Assembly: GCA_964438865.1 (NCBI GenBank) | Contig: CAYTMI010000015.1 | Span: 1-64,000 of the forward strand | From: G016234445 sp964438865 | Lineage (GTDB): Bacteria; Chloroflexota; Dehalococcoidia; Tepidiformales; Tepidiformaceae | Reading direction: 5' to 3' | Length of the DNA stretch: 64,000 bases | In this document: positions 8,151 to 16,446 of the stretch, in pieces | Numbering within the stretch: the stretch's first letter is position 1 | Layout of the letters: each line of letters begins with the position of its first letter | The notes under the pieces: generated by a model | Told to the model about the DNA's origin: nothing | Databases searched by the model: none | The model's input: the letters and a program-made list of their open reading frames with translations, nothing else | Translations under genes and position numbers: made by a program

Positions 8151-8647
8151 TGAGTCACTTCGATCACGGCCAGGAAGAACTGACCGAAAAGGTCATCTAC
8201 ATCAACCGCGTCGCCAAAGTGGTCAAGGGCGGACGCCGGTTCAGCTTCAGCGCGCTCATCGTCGTCGGCGATGGCCAGGGGAGCGTCGGCATCGGCCTCG
8301 GCAAGGCGAACGAAGTGCCGGAAGCGATCCGCAAGGGCGCAACGCTGGCCAAGAAGACCATGGTTCGGATCCCGATGAAGGGCGGCACGATCGCCCACCC
8401 TCTCATGGCGGAATTCGGCGCGGCCAGGGTGATGATGAAGCCGGCCAGCCATGGCACCGGGGTCATCGCCGGCGGTGCCGTCCGGGCGATCATGGAAGCA
8501 GCCGGGATCACGGACATCCTCGCGAAGTCGCTGGGCAGCCGGAACCCGATCAACGTCGCCCGGGCGACGCTGGACGGGCTCGGCACGCTCCGGGATCCCG
8601 AAGGCGCCCGCGCCCGACGGCTGGCGATTTCGCAGGGGGCACGCTAG
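8150..8647 (+). CDS. rpsE: 30S ribosomal protein S5
   Basis: The 165-residue S5 shows EKVIYINRVAKVVKGGRRFS (double-stranded RNA-binding fold), GSVGIGLGKANEVPEAIRKG, and the C-terminal AKSLGSRNPINVARATLDGL. S5 affects decoding accuracy and mRNA unwinding at the entry channel. Normal length and order. Confidence 0.98.
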   Translation: MSHFDHGQEELTEKVIYINRVAKVVKGGRRFSFSALIVVGDGQGSVGIGLGKANEVPEAIRKGATLAKKTMVRIPMKGGTIAHPLMAEFGAARVMMKPASHGTGVIAGGAVRAIMEAAGITDILAKSLGSRNPINVARATLDGLGTLRDPEGARARRLAISQGAR

Positions 8648-8649
8648 CC

Positions 8650-8838
8650 ATGGCGACTGTCGACATCACCTGGCGCAAGAGTGCCATCGGCTATAACCGT
8701 GACCAGAAGGACACGATCCGCAAGCTTGGCCTGCGGCGGCTGAACCAGACGGTTTCGCACGAAGATTCGCCCGCGCTGCGGGGGATGATCGGCAAGGTGC
8801 AGCACCTCGTCGCCGTGCGGGAAGGGGATTCGAAATGA
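8650..8838 (+). CDS. rpmD: 50S ribosomal protein L30
   Basis: A 62-residue L30, with WRKSAIGYNRDQKDTIRKLG, LRRLNQTVSHEDSPALRGMI and GKVQHLVAV. This is the usual bacterial short form. Its stop overlaps the rplO ATG by 4 bases (ATGA). Confidence 0.97.
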   Translation: MATVDITWRKSAIGYNRDQKDTIRKLGLRRLNQTVSHEDSPALRGMIGKVQHLVAVREGDSK

Positions 8839-9314
8839 GCCTGGACCCAAGCCAGCTCCGGCCCCCGCAGGGCGCGACGCATGCGAAGAAGCGCGTGGGC
8901 CGCGGCAACTCCAGCGGGCACGGCACCTATTCGGGCAAGGGCCTGAAGGGTCAGAAGTCGCGCAGCGGCAAAGGCGTTCGCCTCGGATTCGAAGGTGGGC
9001 AGATGCCGCTCGCGCGGAAGATGCACGTGCTCCGCGGCTTCAACAACAAGTGGCGGGTGGAATACCAGCCGGTCAATCTGTCGTCCCTCGAGCGCTTCGC
9101 CGATGGGACGGTGGTCACGCCCGAATCCCTCAAGGAGGCGGGTCTGCTTCGCCACCTCCGCGATCCGTTAAAGGTGCTCGCAAGGGGCGAACTCACGAAG
9201 AAGCTCAACGTCACGGCGCACGGTTTCAGTGCGGCGGCGAAGGCTCGGATCGAAGAACTCGGGGGGACGGCGACGCTCGTCGAACCTGAGAACGAAGACG
9301 AGAAGGAAGGCTAA
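8835..9314 (+). CDS. rplO: 50S ribosomal protein L15
   Basis: The 159-residue L15 has the N-terminal Gly/Lys-rich extension (KKRVGRGNSSGHGTYSGKGL, KGQKSRSGKGVRLGFEGGQM) that threads through 23S rRNA. A globular end follows (LTKKLNVTAHGFSAAAKARI). secY begins 3 bases after it, as in most bacteria. Confidence 0.98.
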   Translation: MSLDPSQLRPPQGATHAKKRVGRGNSSGHGTYSGKGLKGQKSRSGKGVRLGFEGGQMPLARKMHVLRGFNNKWRVEYQPVNLSSLERFADGTVVTPESLKEAGLLRHLRDPLKVLARGELTKKLNVTAHGFSAAAKARIEELGGTATLVEPENEDEKEG

Positions 9315-9317
9315 CGA

Positions 9318-10649
9318 ATGGCGGTCCAGGCGGCGCAACGGCCCCGGCTCCTCCAGGCGATGGTTGACGCTTTCCGGCAGGAAGATGTCCGCCGGAAGCT
9401 GCTCTTCACGCTGGCGATGCTGGTCATCTTCCGCTTCGTCGCCCACGTCCCGATCCCCAATGTGGACCGGGACGCGCTCAAGTCCGCCTTCGACCAGAAC
9501 TCGCTGCTCGACTTCCTCAGCATCTTTTCCGGGGGGGCGCTCCAGAACCTGAGCGTGGCCGCGCTTGGCGTGTACCCCTACATCACGGCCTCGATCATCA
9601 TGCAGATCCTGACCCCGCTGGTGCCGAGCCTGCGTTCGCTCCAGGAAGAGGGGGAACAGGGCCGGCGGCGTGTGCAGCTGTACACGCACTGGCTGGCGGT
9701 GCCTATGGCGTTCGTCCAGGGCTACGGCCAGATTCTGTTCATCAACCAGCAAGGCGGCAACGTCGTTGCCGACTTCGGCTTCCAGAACGACGCCATCGGC
9801 ACCTTCGCGACGCTTTTCACGCTGGCCGCAGGGACCATGTTCCTGGTCTGGCTGGGCGAACTGATCACGGAGCACGGGATCGGCAACGGTGTGTCGATCA
9901 TCATCTTCGGCGGCATTGTCGCGCGGCTCCCTTCGCTCATCCCGAACCTCTCCACCCAGTCGATCATCGGGATCCTGGCGATCGCCGCCTTCGCTATCGG
10001 GCTCACCTACCTGGTGGTGTTCTTCCAGGAGGCGCAGCGGCGCGTCCCGGTGCAATATGCGCGGTCGGCTTTCCGGGGAGGGAGGATGTACCGGCAACAG
10101 GGGCAGAGCCATATCCCGTTGCGGGTGAACATGGCGGGTATGATCCCGCTGATCTTCGCCTTTTCAATCATGCTGCTCCCGGCCACGTTCGCGTCGTATT
10201 TCACCGACGCCGGCGGCTGGGTGGAATCGGTGGCCGACTTCATGGTCGGGCAGTTCCAGGGCGGCCGCGGCGGCGGCGGGACCGGCCCCTACTGGCTCGT
10301 GCTCTTCCTGCTCGTCGTCGTCTTCACCTTCTTCTACACCATGGTCCAGTACCAGCAGCAGCAGATGGCCAAGACGCTCCAGAAGCAGGGGGCATTCATC
10401 CCCGGCATCCGGCCCGGGCCGCCGACGGAGGCGTACCTCATGCGGGTGGTCACGCGGATCACCTGGGCGGGCGCCTTCTTCCTCGGGTTCGTGGCCATCC
10501 TGCCGTTCTTCGTCGGCCTCCTGACGGACGTGCGGGCGCTCACGGTTTCGAGCACGGGCTTCCTGATCGTGGTGGCCGTCGTGTTGGACACGATGAAGCA
10601 GTTGGAAGCGCAGCTGTTGATGCGCAACTACGAGGGGTTCATCCGCTAG
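9318..10649 (+). CDS. secY: Protein translocase channel subunit SecY
   Basis: A 443-residue polytopic membrane protein with about ten hydrophobic segments. It has the SecY signatures NLSVAALGVYPYITASIIMQ (plug/TM2 region) and GEQGRRRVQLYTHW. The periplasmic loop near residues 313-323 carries a short Gly-rich run (GGRGGGGTG) that is not part of the usual core. SecY is the pore of the SecYEG translocon. The terminal TAG abuts the GTG of adk with one shared base. Confidence 0.98.
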   Translation: MAVQAAQRPRLLQAMVDAFRQEDVRRKLLFTLAMLVIFRFVAHVPIPNVDRDALKSAFDQNSLLDFLSIFSGGALQNLSVAALGVYPYITASIIMQILTPLVPSLRSLQEEGEQGRRRVQLYTHWLAVPMAFVQGYGQILFINQQGGNVVADFGFQNDAIGTFATLFTLAAGTMFLVWLGELITEHGIGNGVSIIIFGGIVARLPSLIPNLSTQSIIGILAIAAFAIGLTYLVVFFQEAQRRVPVQYARSAFRGGRMYRQQGQSHIPLRVNMAGMIPLIFAFSIMLLPATFASYFTDAGGWVESVADFMVGQFQGGRGGGGTGPYWLVLFLLVVVFTFFYTMVQYQQQQMAKTLQKQGAFIPGIRPGPPTEAYLMRVVTRITWAGAFFLGFVAILPFFVGLLTDVRALTVSSTGFLIVVAVVLDTMKQLEAQLLMRNYEGFIR

Positions 10650-11287
10650 TGTTCGTCGTATTGCTTGGACCACCGGGAGCGGGGAAGGGCACCCAGGCGC
10701 AGCGCATCGCCGAGGCGACGAAGCTGCTGCACATCTCCACCGGCGACATGTTCCGGGAGAACGTGAAGAACGAGACGGAGCTCGGGAAGCTCGCGAAGAC
10801 GTTCATGGATCGTGGCGAATTGGTCCCGGACGAAGTTACCATCAGGATGCTGCTCGAACGGATCGGCCGCCCCGGCGCGGCTGCCGGTGTGATGTTCGAT
10901 GGCTTTCCTCGGAACGTCGTGCAGGCCCAGGCGCTCGACGATGCCCTGGCCGCCCGTGGCAACCGAATTGACCGCGCTCTCCTTATCTCCGTACCGGACG
11001 AAGAGCTACTCGCTCGCCTCGGAGGCCGCTGGATCTGCCGCGATTGCGGCCACCTCTACCACGAACGCAACGACCCGCCGAAGACCGCGGGCAAGTGCGA
11101 CCACTGTGGCGGGGAACTCTACCAGCGTGAAGACGACCGCCCGGAAGTGGTGCAGACCCGGCTGGATAAGCAGAAGCCGCCGGCCGCCTTGATCGACCAC
11201 TACCGCGCCGCCGGGTCGCTTCGCGAAATCGATGGCCAGCGTTCCCTCGACGCCGTGACCGCCAGCTTGCTGGAGGCTATCGGCTGA
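10649..11287 (+). CDS. adk: Adenylate kinase with zinc-binding LID
   Basis: Adk of 212 residues starting at GTG 10649. The Walker A loop GPPGAGKGT is at 7-15 and the FDGFPRNVVQAQAL region near 83-96. The LID has a four-cysteine zinc site, C130-x2-C133 and C150-x2-C153, as in Gram-positive and thermophile enzymes. The reaction is ATP + AMP to 2 ADP. It sits between secY and map, sharing one base with each. Confidence 0.98.
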   Translation: MFVVLLGPPGAGKGTQAQRIAEATKLLHISTGDMFRENVKNETELGKLAKTFMDRGELVPDEVTIRMLLERIGRPGAAAGVMFDGFPRNVVQAQALDDALAARGNRIDRALLISVPDEELLARLGGRWICRDCGHLYHERNDPPKTAGKCDHCGGELYQREDDRPEVVQTRLDKQKPPAALIDHYRAAGSLREIDGQRSLDAVTASLLEAIG

Positions 11288-12060
11288 TGGCGGTGAAACT
11301 GAAGTCAGCGGACGAAGTCCGGCGGATGCGAGCGGCCGGGCAGTTGGTGGGGCAGACGCTCGCGCAGGTCCGGGAGATGGTGCGTCCCGGGCTCAACCTC
11401 CTGGAGGTTGAGCGATTCGTCCGCGAGGAGTTTAGACGCCAGGGTGCCGACGAGACGTTCCGCCGCTACACGCCCGACCCGAAGCGTTTTCCGCCCTATC
11501 CGTCGAACATCTGCATCAGTGTGAACGAGCAGCTCGTGCACGGGATCCCGCGAGACCGTAAGCTGGAAGACGGCGACATCGTCAGCTTCGATTTGGGAGC
11601 GACGAAAGACGGTTTCGTCGGCGATGCCGCCATCACGGTGGGCGTTGGCCGGATAACCCCGGAAGCTGAGCGGCTGATACAGGTCACGGAGGAAGCCCTC
11701 TGGGCCGGCATCCACGCTGCCAGGACGGGGACGCACCTTAACGATATTTGCGGCGCCATCGAAGACGTCGCTGTCGCGGCCGGGTTCGGCATCGTCCGCG
11801 GCTACGGCGGCCACGGCGTCGGTCGCGAAATGCACGAAGAGCCCCACGTGCCGAACCACCGCATCCGTTTTCGCGGGCAACCGCTACGGACGGGGCTGGT
11901 GCTGGCGCTGGAGCCCATGTTCACGTTGGGCAGCCCGGAGGTCGGCGAGATGGACGACCGCTGGACTGTAAGCACGAAGGACGGTAGCCTTTGCTGTCAT
12001 TTCGAGCATACCATCGCAATCAAGGAGGGGTGTCAGCCTGAAGTGCTTACCCTCGCCTAG
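11287..12060 (+). CDS. map: Methionine aminopeptidase, type I
   Basis: The 257-residue enzyme removes initiator methionine from nascent proteins. The dinuclear metal ligands are visible in order: Asp in FDLGAT, Asp in GDAAITV, His in GHGVGREMHE, Glu in LALEPMF and Glu in HFEHTIAI. The length suits the short type Ia form without an SH3-binding extension. It begins one base before the end of adk. Confidence 0.97.
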   Translation: MAVKLKSADEVRRMRAAGQLVGQTLAQVREMVRPGLNLLEVERFVREEFRRQGADETFRRYTPDPKRFPPYPSNICISVNEQLVHGIPRDRKLEDGDIVSFDLGATKDGFVGDAAITVGVGRITPEAERLIQVTEEALWAGIHAARTGTHLNDICGAIEDVAVAAGFGIVRGYGGHGVGREMHEEPHVPNHRIRFRGQPLRTGLVLALEPMFTLGSPEVGEMDDRWTVSTKDGSLCCHFEHTIAIKEGCQPEVLTLA

Positions 12061-12080
12061 GAATCTTCGAAGAAGGGTGT

Positions 12081-12299
12081 ATGGCGAAGAAGGACGCGAT
12101 CGAAGTCGAAGGAGTTGTCACTGAGCCGCTGCCGAACGCAATGTTCAAGGTGGCACTGGCGAACGGGCACGAAGTGTTCGCGCACGTGAGCGGCAAGATC
12201 CGGATGAACTTCATCAAAATCCTTCCAGGGGACCGGGTGCTGGTCGAACTTTCCCCGTACGACCTGACGCGCGGCCGCATCACCTACCGTTTCAAGTAA
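12081..12299 (+). CDS. infA: Translation initiation factor IF-1
   Basis: A 72-residue OB-fold protein. MAKKDAIEVEGVVTEPLPNA, HVSGKIRMNFIKILPGDRVL and the end TRGRITYRFK are almost invariant in IF-1. It binds the 30S A site. A GAAGGG Shine-Dalgarno precedes the ATG. Confidence 0.98.
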   Translation: MAKKDAIEVEGVVTEPLPNAMFKVALANGHEVFAHVSGKIRMNFIKILPGDRVLVELSPYDLTRGRITYRFK

Positions 12300-12326
12300 C
12301 CGGCCCCCCAGCCATCCAGGAGAATC

Positions 12327-12440
12327 ATGAAGGTCCGAGCTTCCGTTAAGCCACGCTGCGACAAGTGCAAGGTCATCCGCCGGCATGGTCGCGTGATGGT
12401 TATTTGTGAGAACCCAAAGCATAAGCAGCGGCAGGGATAG
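12327..12440 (+). CDS. rpmJ: 50S ribosomal protein L36
   Basis: A 37-residue protein, MKVRASVKPRCDKCKVIRRH at its start, ending KHKQRQG. The zinc ligands C11, C14, C27 and H32 are all present. It lies 27 bases after infA with AGGAG before the ATG, in the usual infA-rpmJ-rpsM order. The short reading frame was translated by hand. Confidence 0.97.
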   Translation: MKVRASVKPRCDKCKVIRRHGRVMVICENPKHKQRQG

Positions 12441-12442
12441 CC

Positions 12443-12823
12443 ATGGCAAGAATTTCCGGCGTCGACATTCCGAACGACAAGCGCATTGAAGTCGCGCTCA
12501 CCTACATCTTCGGCATCGGGCTGACCCGTTCCCAGGCGATCCTCGCCGGGACGAACATCAGCCCGGACCGGAAGGCGCGCGAGCTCACGGACGAAGAGGT
12601 CATCCGCGTCCGCGACTTCATTGACAAGAACTACATGGTGGAAGGGGACCTCCGTCGGGAGGTCCGCCAGAACATCAGCCGGTTGATCGAGATCAACTGT
12701 TACCGCGGCCAGCGGCACCGGCGGAACCTGCCGGTCCACGGCCAGCGCACGCGGACCAATGCGCGCCAGAAGCGTGGCGCGCGCAAGACTGTGGCTGGCA
12801 AGCGCCGGGCCGGGAAGAAGTAA
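12443..12823 (+). CDS. rpsM: 30S ribosomal protein S13
   Basis: The 126-residue S13 opens MARISGVDIPNDKRIEVALT. It has YIFGIGLTRSQAIL, the conserved RGQRHRRNLPVHGQRT and a lysine/arginine-rich tail GARKTVAGKRRAGKK that reaches between tRNAs. It is 2 bases from rpmJ. Confidence 0.98.
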   Translation: MARISGVDIPNDKRIEVALTYIFGIGLTRSQAILAGTNISPDRKARELTDEEVIRVRDFIDKNYMVEGDLRREVRQNISRLIEINCYRGQRHRRNLPVHGQRTRTNARQKRGARKTVAGKRRAGKK

Positions 12824-12840
12824 AGAGGGGTAGCTGAACC

Positions 12841-13254
12841 ATGGCTGATGCGAAGAAGGGAGCCGCGGCGGCTGCCGCCCGCCGGCAGCGGCGGCGCGAA
12901 CGAAAGTCCGTGCCGCGCGGCAAGGCGTTCATCAAGAGCACCTTCAACAACACGCTCGTGACCTTGACGGACCCGAACGGGAACGTGATTTCGTGGGCGA
13001 GTGCTGGTGGGTCCGGCTTCAAGGGTTCGCGTAAGAGCACGCCCTTCGCCGCCCAGATGGCCGGGGAAAAGGCTGCTCGCGCGGCCATGGACCACGGCAT
13101 GCAAATGGTCGAAGTCTATGTCCGTGGCGCCGGCAGTGGCCGGGAAGCCGCGATCCGTTCGCTCCAGGCCGCCGGCATGACGGTGACCGCAATCCGAGAC
13201 GTTACCCCAATCCCCCACAACGGCTGCCGCGCTCCCAAGCGGCGGCGGGTGTAG
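12841..13254 (+). CDS. rpsK: 30S ribosomal protein S11
   Basis: The 137-residue S11 has a lysine/alanine-rich leader (first 20 residues), then GKAFIKSTFNNTLVTLTDPN, SAGGSGFKGSRKSTPFAAQM and the invariant C-terminal DVTPIPHNGCRAPKRRRV. S11 lines the E-site mRNA path on the platform. Confidence 0.98.
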   Translation: MADAKKGAAAAAARRQRRRERKSVPRGKAFIKSTFNNTLVTLTDPNGNVISWASAGGSGFKGSRKSTPFAAQMAGEKAARAAMDHGMQMVEVYVRGAGSGREAAIRSLQAAGMTVTAIRDVTPIPHNGCRAPKRRRV

Positions 13255-13269
13255 GAGCACAAGCGCGCT

Positions 13270-13899
13270 ATGGCACGTTACACAGGTCCAGTTTGCCGGC
13301 TTTGCCGCCGCCACGGCGAAAAGCTCTTCCTCAAGGGAGAGCGCTGCTTCAAGCCCAAGTGCAGCTTCGAACGGCGCCCGAACCCGCCGGGGCCCCGGCC
13401 TACTCGCCGCCGCAAGGTGAGCGACCGTGGCCTCCAGCTCCGCGAAAAGCAGCGCGCCCGCGTTGCTTACGGGGTGCTCGAAAAGCAGTTCGTCCGCTAC
13501 TACAAGGAAGCGATCCGGCGCCCCGGCGTCTCCGGCGAAAACCTCGTCCGGCTGCTGGAGACACGGCTCGACAACATCGTCTACCGGCTTGGCTTCGCCG
13601 ATTCCCGGAGCCAGGCTCGCCAGATCGTCCGCCACGGCATCATCGCCGTCGACGACCGCAAGCTCGATGTGCCCTCCGCCCACCTCAAGGAGGGCGAGAC
13701 CGTGGGATTCACTCCCCGCGGCCTGCGCAGCGAGTACTACAAGATCGTCCAGGAAAACATCAAGTCGAAGAACGTCCCGTCGTGGCTCACCCTCGACGTG
13801 GCGGCCATGAAGGGGCGCGTCAGCGGCATGCCGACAGTCGCCCAGGGCGAAACGCACCTCTTCAACGAAAACGTCATCATCGAGTACTACTCGCGCTAG
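13270..13899 (+). CDS. rpsD: 30S ribosomal protein S4, zinc-binding form
   Basis: S4 of 209 residues. The N-terminus keeps the zinc knuckle C9-x2-C12...C26-x4-C31. The S4 RNA-binding domain reads RLDNIVYRLGFADSRSQARQ (about residues 98-117) followed by IVRHGIIAVDDRKLDVPS. S4 starts 30S assembly and, in E. coli, regulates the alpha operon. Confidence 0.98.
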   Translation: MARYTGPVCRLCRRHGEKLFLKGERCFKPKCSFERRPNPPGPRPTRRRKVSDRGLQLREKQRARVAYGVLEKQFVRYYKEAIRRPGVSGENLVRLLETRLDNIVYRLGFADSRSQARQIVRHGIIAVDDRKLDVPSAHLKEGETVGFTPRGLRSEYYKIVQENIKSKNVPSWLTLDVAAMKGRVSGMPTVAQGETHLFNENVIIEYYSR

Positions 13900-13937
13900 C
13901 CGGCGTCCCAACCAGGCACTGAGGGCAATAACCGAAC

Positions 13938-15113
13938 ATGATGGATTCCATGGAGTTGATCGGGCAGACGGCTGACAACGTCAACCCGGAGCTCACCGTC
14001 GAAGACGAGACCGAGTCCTACGCGCGCCTCATCGCAGAGCCGCTGGAGGCGGGCTACGGCATTACCCTGGGCAACGCCCTGCGCCGTGTCCTCCTCAGCT
14101 CGCTCGAAGGTGCGGCCGTTACGTCCGTCCGCATTGAGCAGGTACAGCACGAGTTCTCCACGATCCCCGGCATGCAGGAGGATTCCACCGACTTCCTCCT
14201 GAACGTGAAGGAGATCCGCCTGCGCGCGCTCAGCAACCGCAGCGGGACACTTTCCCTGGATGCCCAGGGCCCCGGAGAAGTTCGTGCTCGCGACATCATG
14301 GTCCCCGCGGACTTCGAGATCGCGAACCCAGACCTGCACCTGGCCACGCTCGATAGCGCCACCGCCCGCCTGAACGTTGAGTTCAACGCGAGCATCGGCA
14401 AGGGCTATCAGCCGGCCGGAAGCGTTGAAGGGATGCCTATCGGCGTCATCCCCGTCGACTCAATCTTCACGCCCGTGCGGAAGGTGAACTACAAGGTCGA
14501 AAAGACCCGCGTTGGCCAGTCGACCGACTTCGACCGCCTGGTGCTTGAAGTCTGGACCGACGGCACCATCTCCGCGGTCGACGCGGTGAGCCAGAGCGCC
14601 GACATCCTCATGGACCAGTTCGCGCTGTTCAGCAGCATGGGCCGGCCGATAGCCCTCGGCGGCGGCGGTGGTGGAGCCAGCTCCACTCCTGTCGGGATGG
14701 CCCTGGCGCCAGACCGCTACAACACGCCGATCGAGGACCTCCAGCTTTCCGTCCGGGCCTACAACTGCCTCAAGCGGAGCGGCCTGATGACGGTCGGGCA
14801 GGTGCTCGAAAAGAACGAAGACGAACTCCTGGGGCTGCGGAACTTTGGCCGCAAGTCATACGACGAGCTTCGCGACAAGCTCATCGAACTCGGCTATGTC
14901 GATGGGGAAGCGGAAGGCCTGCAGCCTATCGTCGAACCGCGCGGTGGCCTCGCGACTGCCCGGCGCCCACGCCAGGCCCCGGCCCGCGCCAGCAAGGTGA
15001 TCCTCGACGAAGAAGACGAGGAAGAGAGTCTCGGCGCCCTCGGCAAGGCGCTCAAGGAAGCACTGAAGGAAGTTGGCGACGACGATCTGCTCGGCGCCGA
15101 CGACGAGGATTAA
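13938..15113 (+). CDS. rpoA: RNA polymerase alpha subunit with long acidic tail
   Basis: At 391 residues it is about 70 longer than usual. The N-terminal dimerization domain has EPLEAGYGITLGNALRRVLL (residues 34-53). The C-terminal domain has TPIEDLQLSVRAYNCLKRSG and LRNFGRKSYDELRDKL, ending near residue 320. The extra residues form a basic/proline linker followed by an acidic, probably helical end (LGKALKEALKEVGDDD). The ATG at 13938 is followed four codons later by a second ATG, so the start is slightly uncertain. Confidence 0.98.
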   Translation: MMDSMELIGQTADNVNPELTVEDETESYARLIAEPLEAGYGITLGNALRRVLLSSLEGAAVTSVRIEQVQHEFSTIPGMQEDSTDFLLNVKEIRLRALSNRSGTLSLDAQGPGEVRARDIMVPADFEIANPDLHLATLDSATARLNVEFNASIGKGYQPAGSVEGMPIGVIPVDSIFTPVRKVNYKVEKTRVGQSTDFDRLVLEVWTDGTISAVDAVSQSADILMDQFALFSSMGRPIALGGGGGGASSTPVGMALAPDRYNTPIEDLQLSVRAYNCLKRSGLMTVGQVLEKNEDELLGLRNFGRKSYDELRDKLIELGYVDGEAEGLQPIVEPRGGLATARRPRQAPARASKVILDEEDEEESLGALGKALKEALKEVGDDDLLGADDED

Positions 15114-15116
15114 CCC

Positions 15117-15683
15117 ATGCGACACCGCCTGGCCGGCCGCCATCTTGGCCGCGACACTGCCCACCGCACCGCCCTCTACCGCAACCTCGTGACGGACCTG
15201 CTCCGTTACGAGCGGATCACCACGACCGAGGCGAAGGCGAAGGAAATCCGCCCCATGGCGGAGAAGATTATCACCCTCGCCCGGCGCGGCGACCTGCACT
15301 CGCGGCGGCTGGCCCTGCGCGTGGTTTACGACGAGCGGGTGGTGAAGAAGGCCTTCGATGTGATTGGCCCGCGGATGAAGGATCGCCCGGGAGGCTACCT
15401 GCGCATCACCGGCATCGAACCCCGCAAGGGCGACGGTGCGCGGATGGCCGCGATCGAACTTGTCGACTACGTGGATGCCCCCCCGACGCCTCGGCCTCAC
15501 CGGGTGACGGCGGCCCCCTCGGCCCCTGCACCGGTTGCCGCGGCGCCCGTGGCGCCCGCCGAAGAAGTGACGGACGAGCCCGTGGCCGAAGTCGGCGACG
15601 AGGCAGAAGTGTCAGAGATCGAGATCACCCCCGAAGAGGCCGCGGAAGAAGCGACCGAGGAGCAGACGGAGGGAGATGCCTGA
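15117..15683 (+). CDS. rplQ: 50S ribosomal protein L17 with acidic tail
   Basis: The conserved L17 body covers residues 1-120: MRHRLAGRHLGRDTAHRTAL, RITTTEAKAKEIRPMAEKII, GGYLRITGIEPRKGDGARMA. A further 68 residues form a proline/alanine linker and a strongly acidic end (EVSEIEITPEEAAEEATEEQ). Normal L17 is about 115-130 residues. The end overlaps truA by 8 bases. Confidence 0.97.
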   Translation: MRHRLAGRHLGRDTAHRTALYRNLVTDLLRYERITTTEAKAKEIRPMAEKIITLARRGDLHSRRLALRVVYDERVVKKAFDVIGPRMKDRPGGYLRITGIEPRKGDGARMAAIELVDYVDAPPTPRPHRVTAAPSAPAPVAAAPVAPAEEVTDEPVAEVGDEAEVSEIEITPEEAAEEATEEQTEGDA

Positions 15684-16446
15684 CGAGGTGGCCGCGATTC
15701 GTTTCGCGGCAACCGTGAGCTACGACGGGACGGGCTTTGCCGGCTCTCAACGGCAGGCGAACGCACGGACCGTCCAGCAGGAGCTGGAAACCGCGGCGGC
15801 GGCCCTTTTCGGGCAGCCAACCCGCGTTGCGATGGCGGGGCGCACCGATAGCGGTGTCCACGCCATTGGCCAGGTAGCTGCCTTCAGCGCGGAGACGCGG
15901 CTGGCGGCGGCGACGGTGGGCCGGGCGCTCAACGCCCACCTGCCCGAAGATGTAGCGGTACGCGATGTCCGCCCGGTGGATGGGGGATTCGACCCTCGCC
16001 GCCAGGCGCGACGGCGCTGGTATCGCTACACCGTGTACAACCGAAAAGAGCGCGCGCCGCTGTTGCGCCGCACCGCATGGCAGGTTGAGGGAGACCTCGA
16101 CCTGCCGCGGATGGACGAAGCGGCGGGCGAGCTGGTGGGCCGGCGGGACTTCATGGCCTGCTCTGGTCCCCTGGAAGACGGCAGGACTTCGGTCCGGTCC
16201 GTTTTCAATGCAGGGTGGCGCCGCGAAGGCTGCGCTCTCCTGTTCGACATCGAGGCGGACGCGTTTCTGCCGCAGATGGTCCGGCGTCTTGCCGGTGCCA
16301 TGGTGCGGCTGGGGCGCGGAGGCCTGGCGAAGGAGGAATTCGTCCGCCTGCTCTTGCAGGCCGAGCCGGGAAGCATGGGCCCCACGGCCCCGCCCCACGG
16401 TCTCTGCCTGCAGCGCGTGTGGTACGACGAGGGATACGCACCATGA
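15676..16446 (+). CDS. truA: tRNA pseudouridine38-40 synthase TruA
   Basis: A 256-residue TruA. The catalytic aspartate lies in MAGRTDSGVHAIGQV (about residues 54-68). The FDPRRQARRRWYRYTVYN strand and LPQMVRRLAGAMVRLGRG near the C-terminus match the family. It modifies positions 38-40 in the anticodon arm. It is embedded between rplQ and rplM with overlaps on both sides (8 and 4 bases), so it is co-translated with the ribosomal genes. Confidence 0.97.
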   Translation: MPDEVAAIRFAATVSYDGTGFAGSQRQANARTVQQELETAAAALFGQPTRVAMAGRTDSGVHAIGQVAAFSAETRLAAATVGRALNAHLPEDVAVRDVRPVDGGFDPRRQARRRWYRYTVYNRKERAPLLRRTAWQVEGDLDLPRMDEAAGELVGRRDFMACSGPLEDGRTSVRSVFNAGWRREGCALLFDIEADAFLPQMVRRLAGAMVRLGRGGLAKEEFVRLLLQAEPGSMGPTAPPHGLCLQRVWYDEGYAP

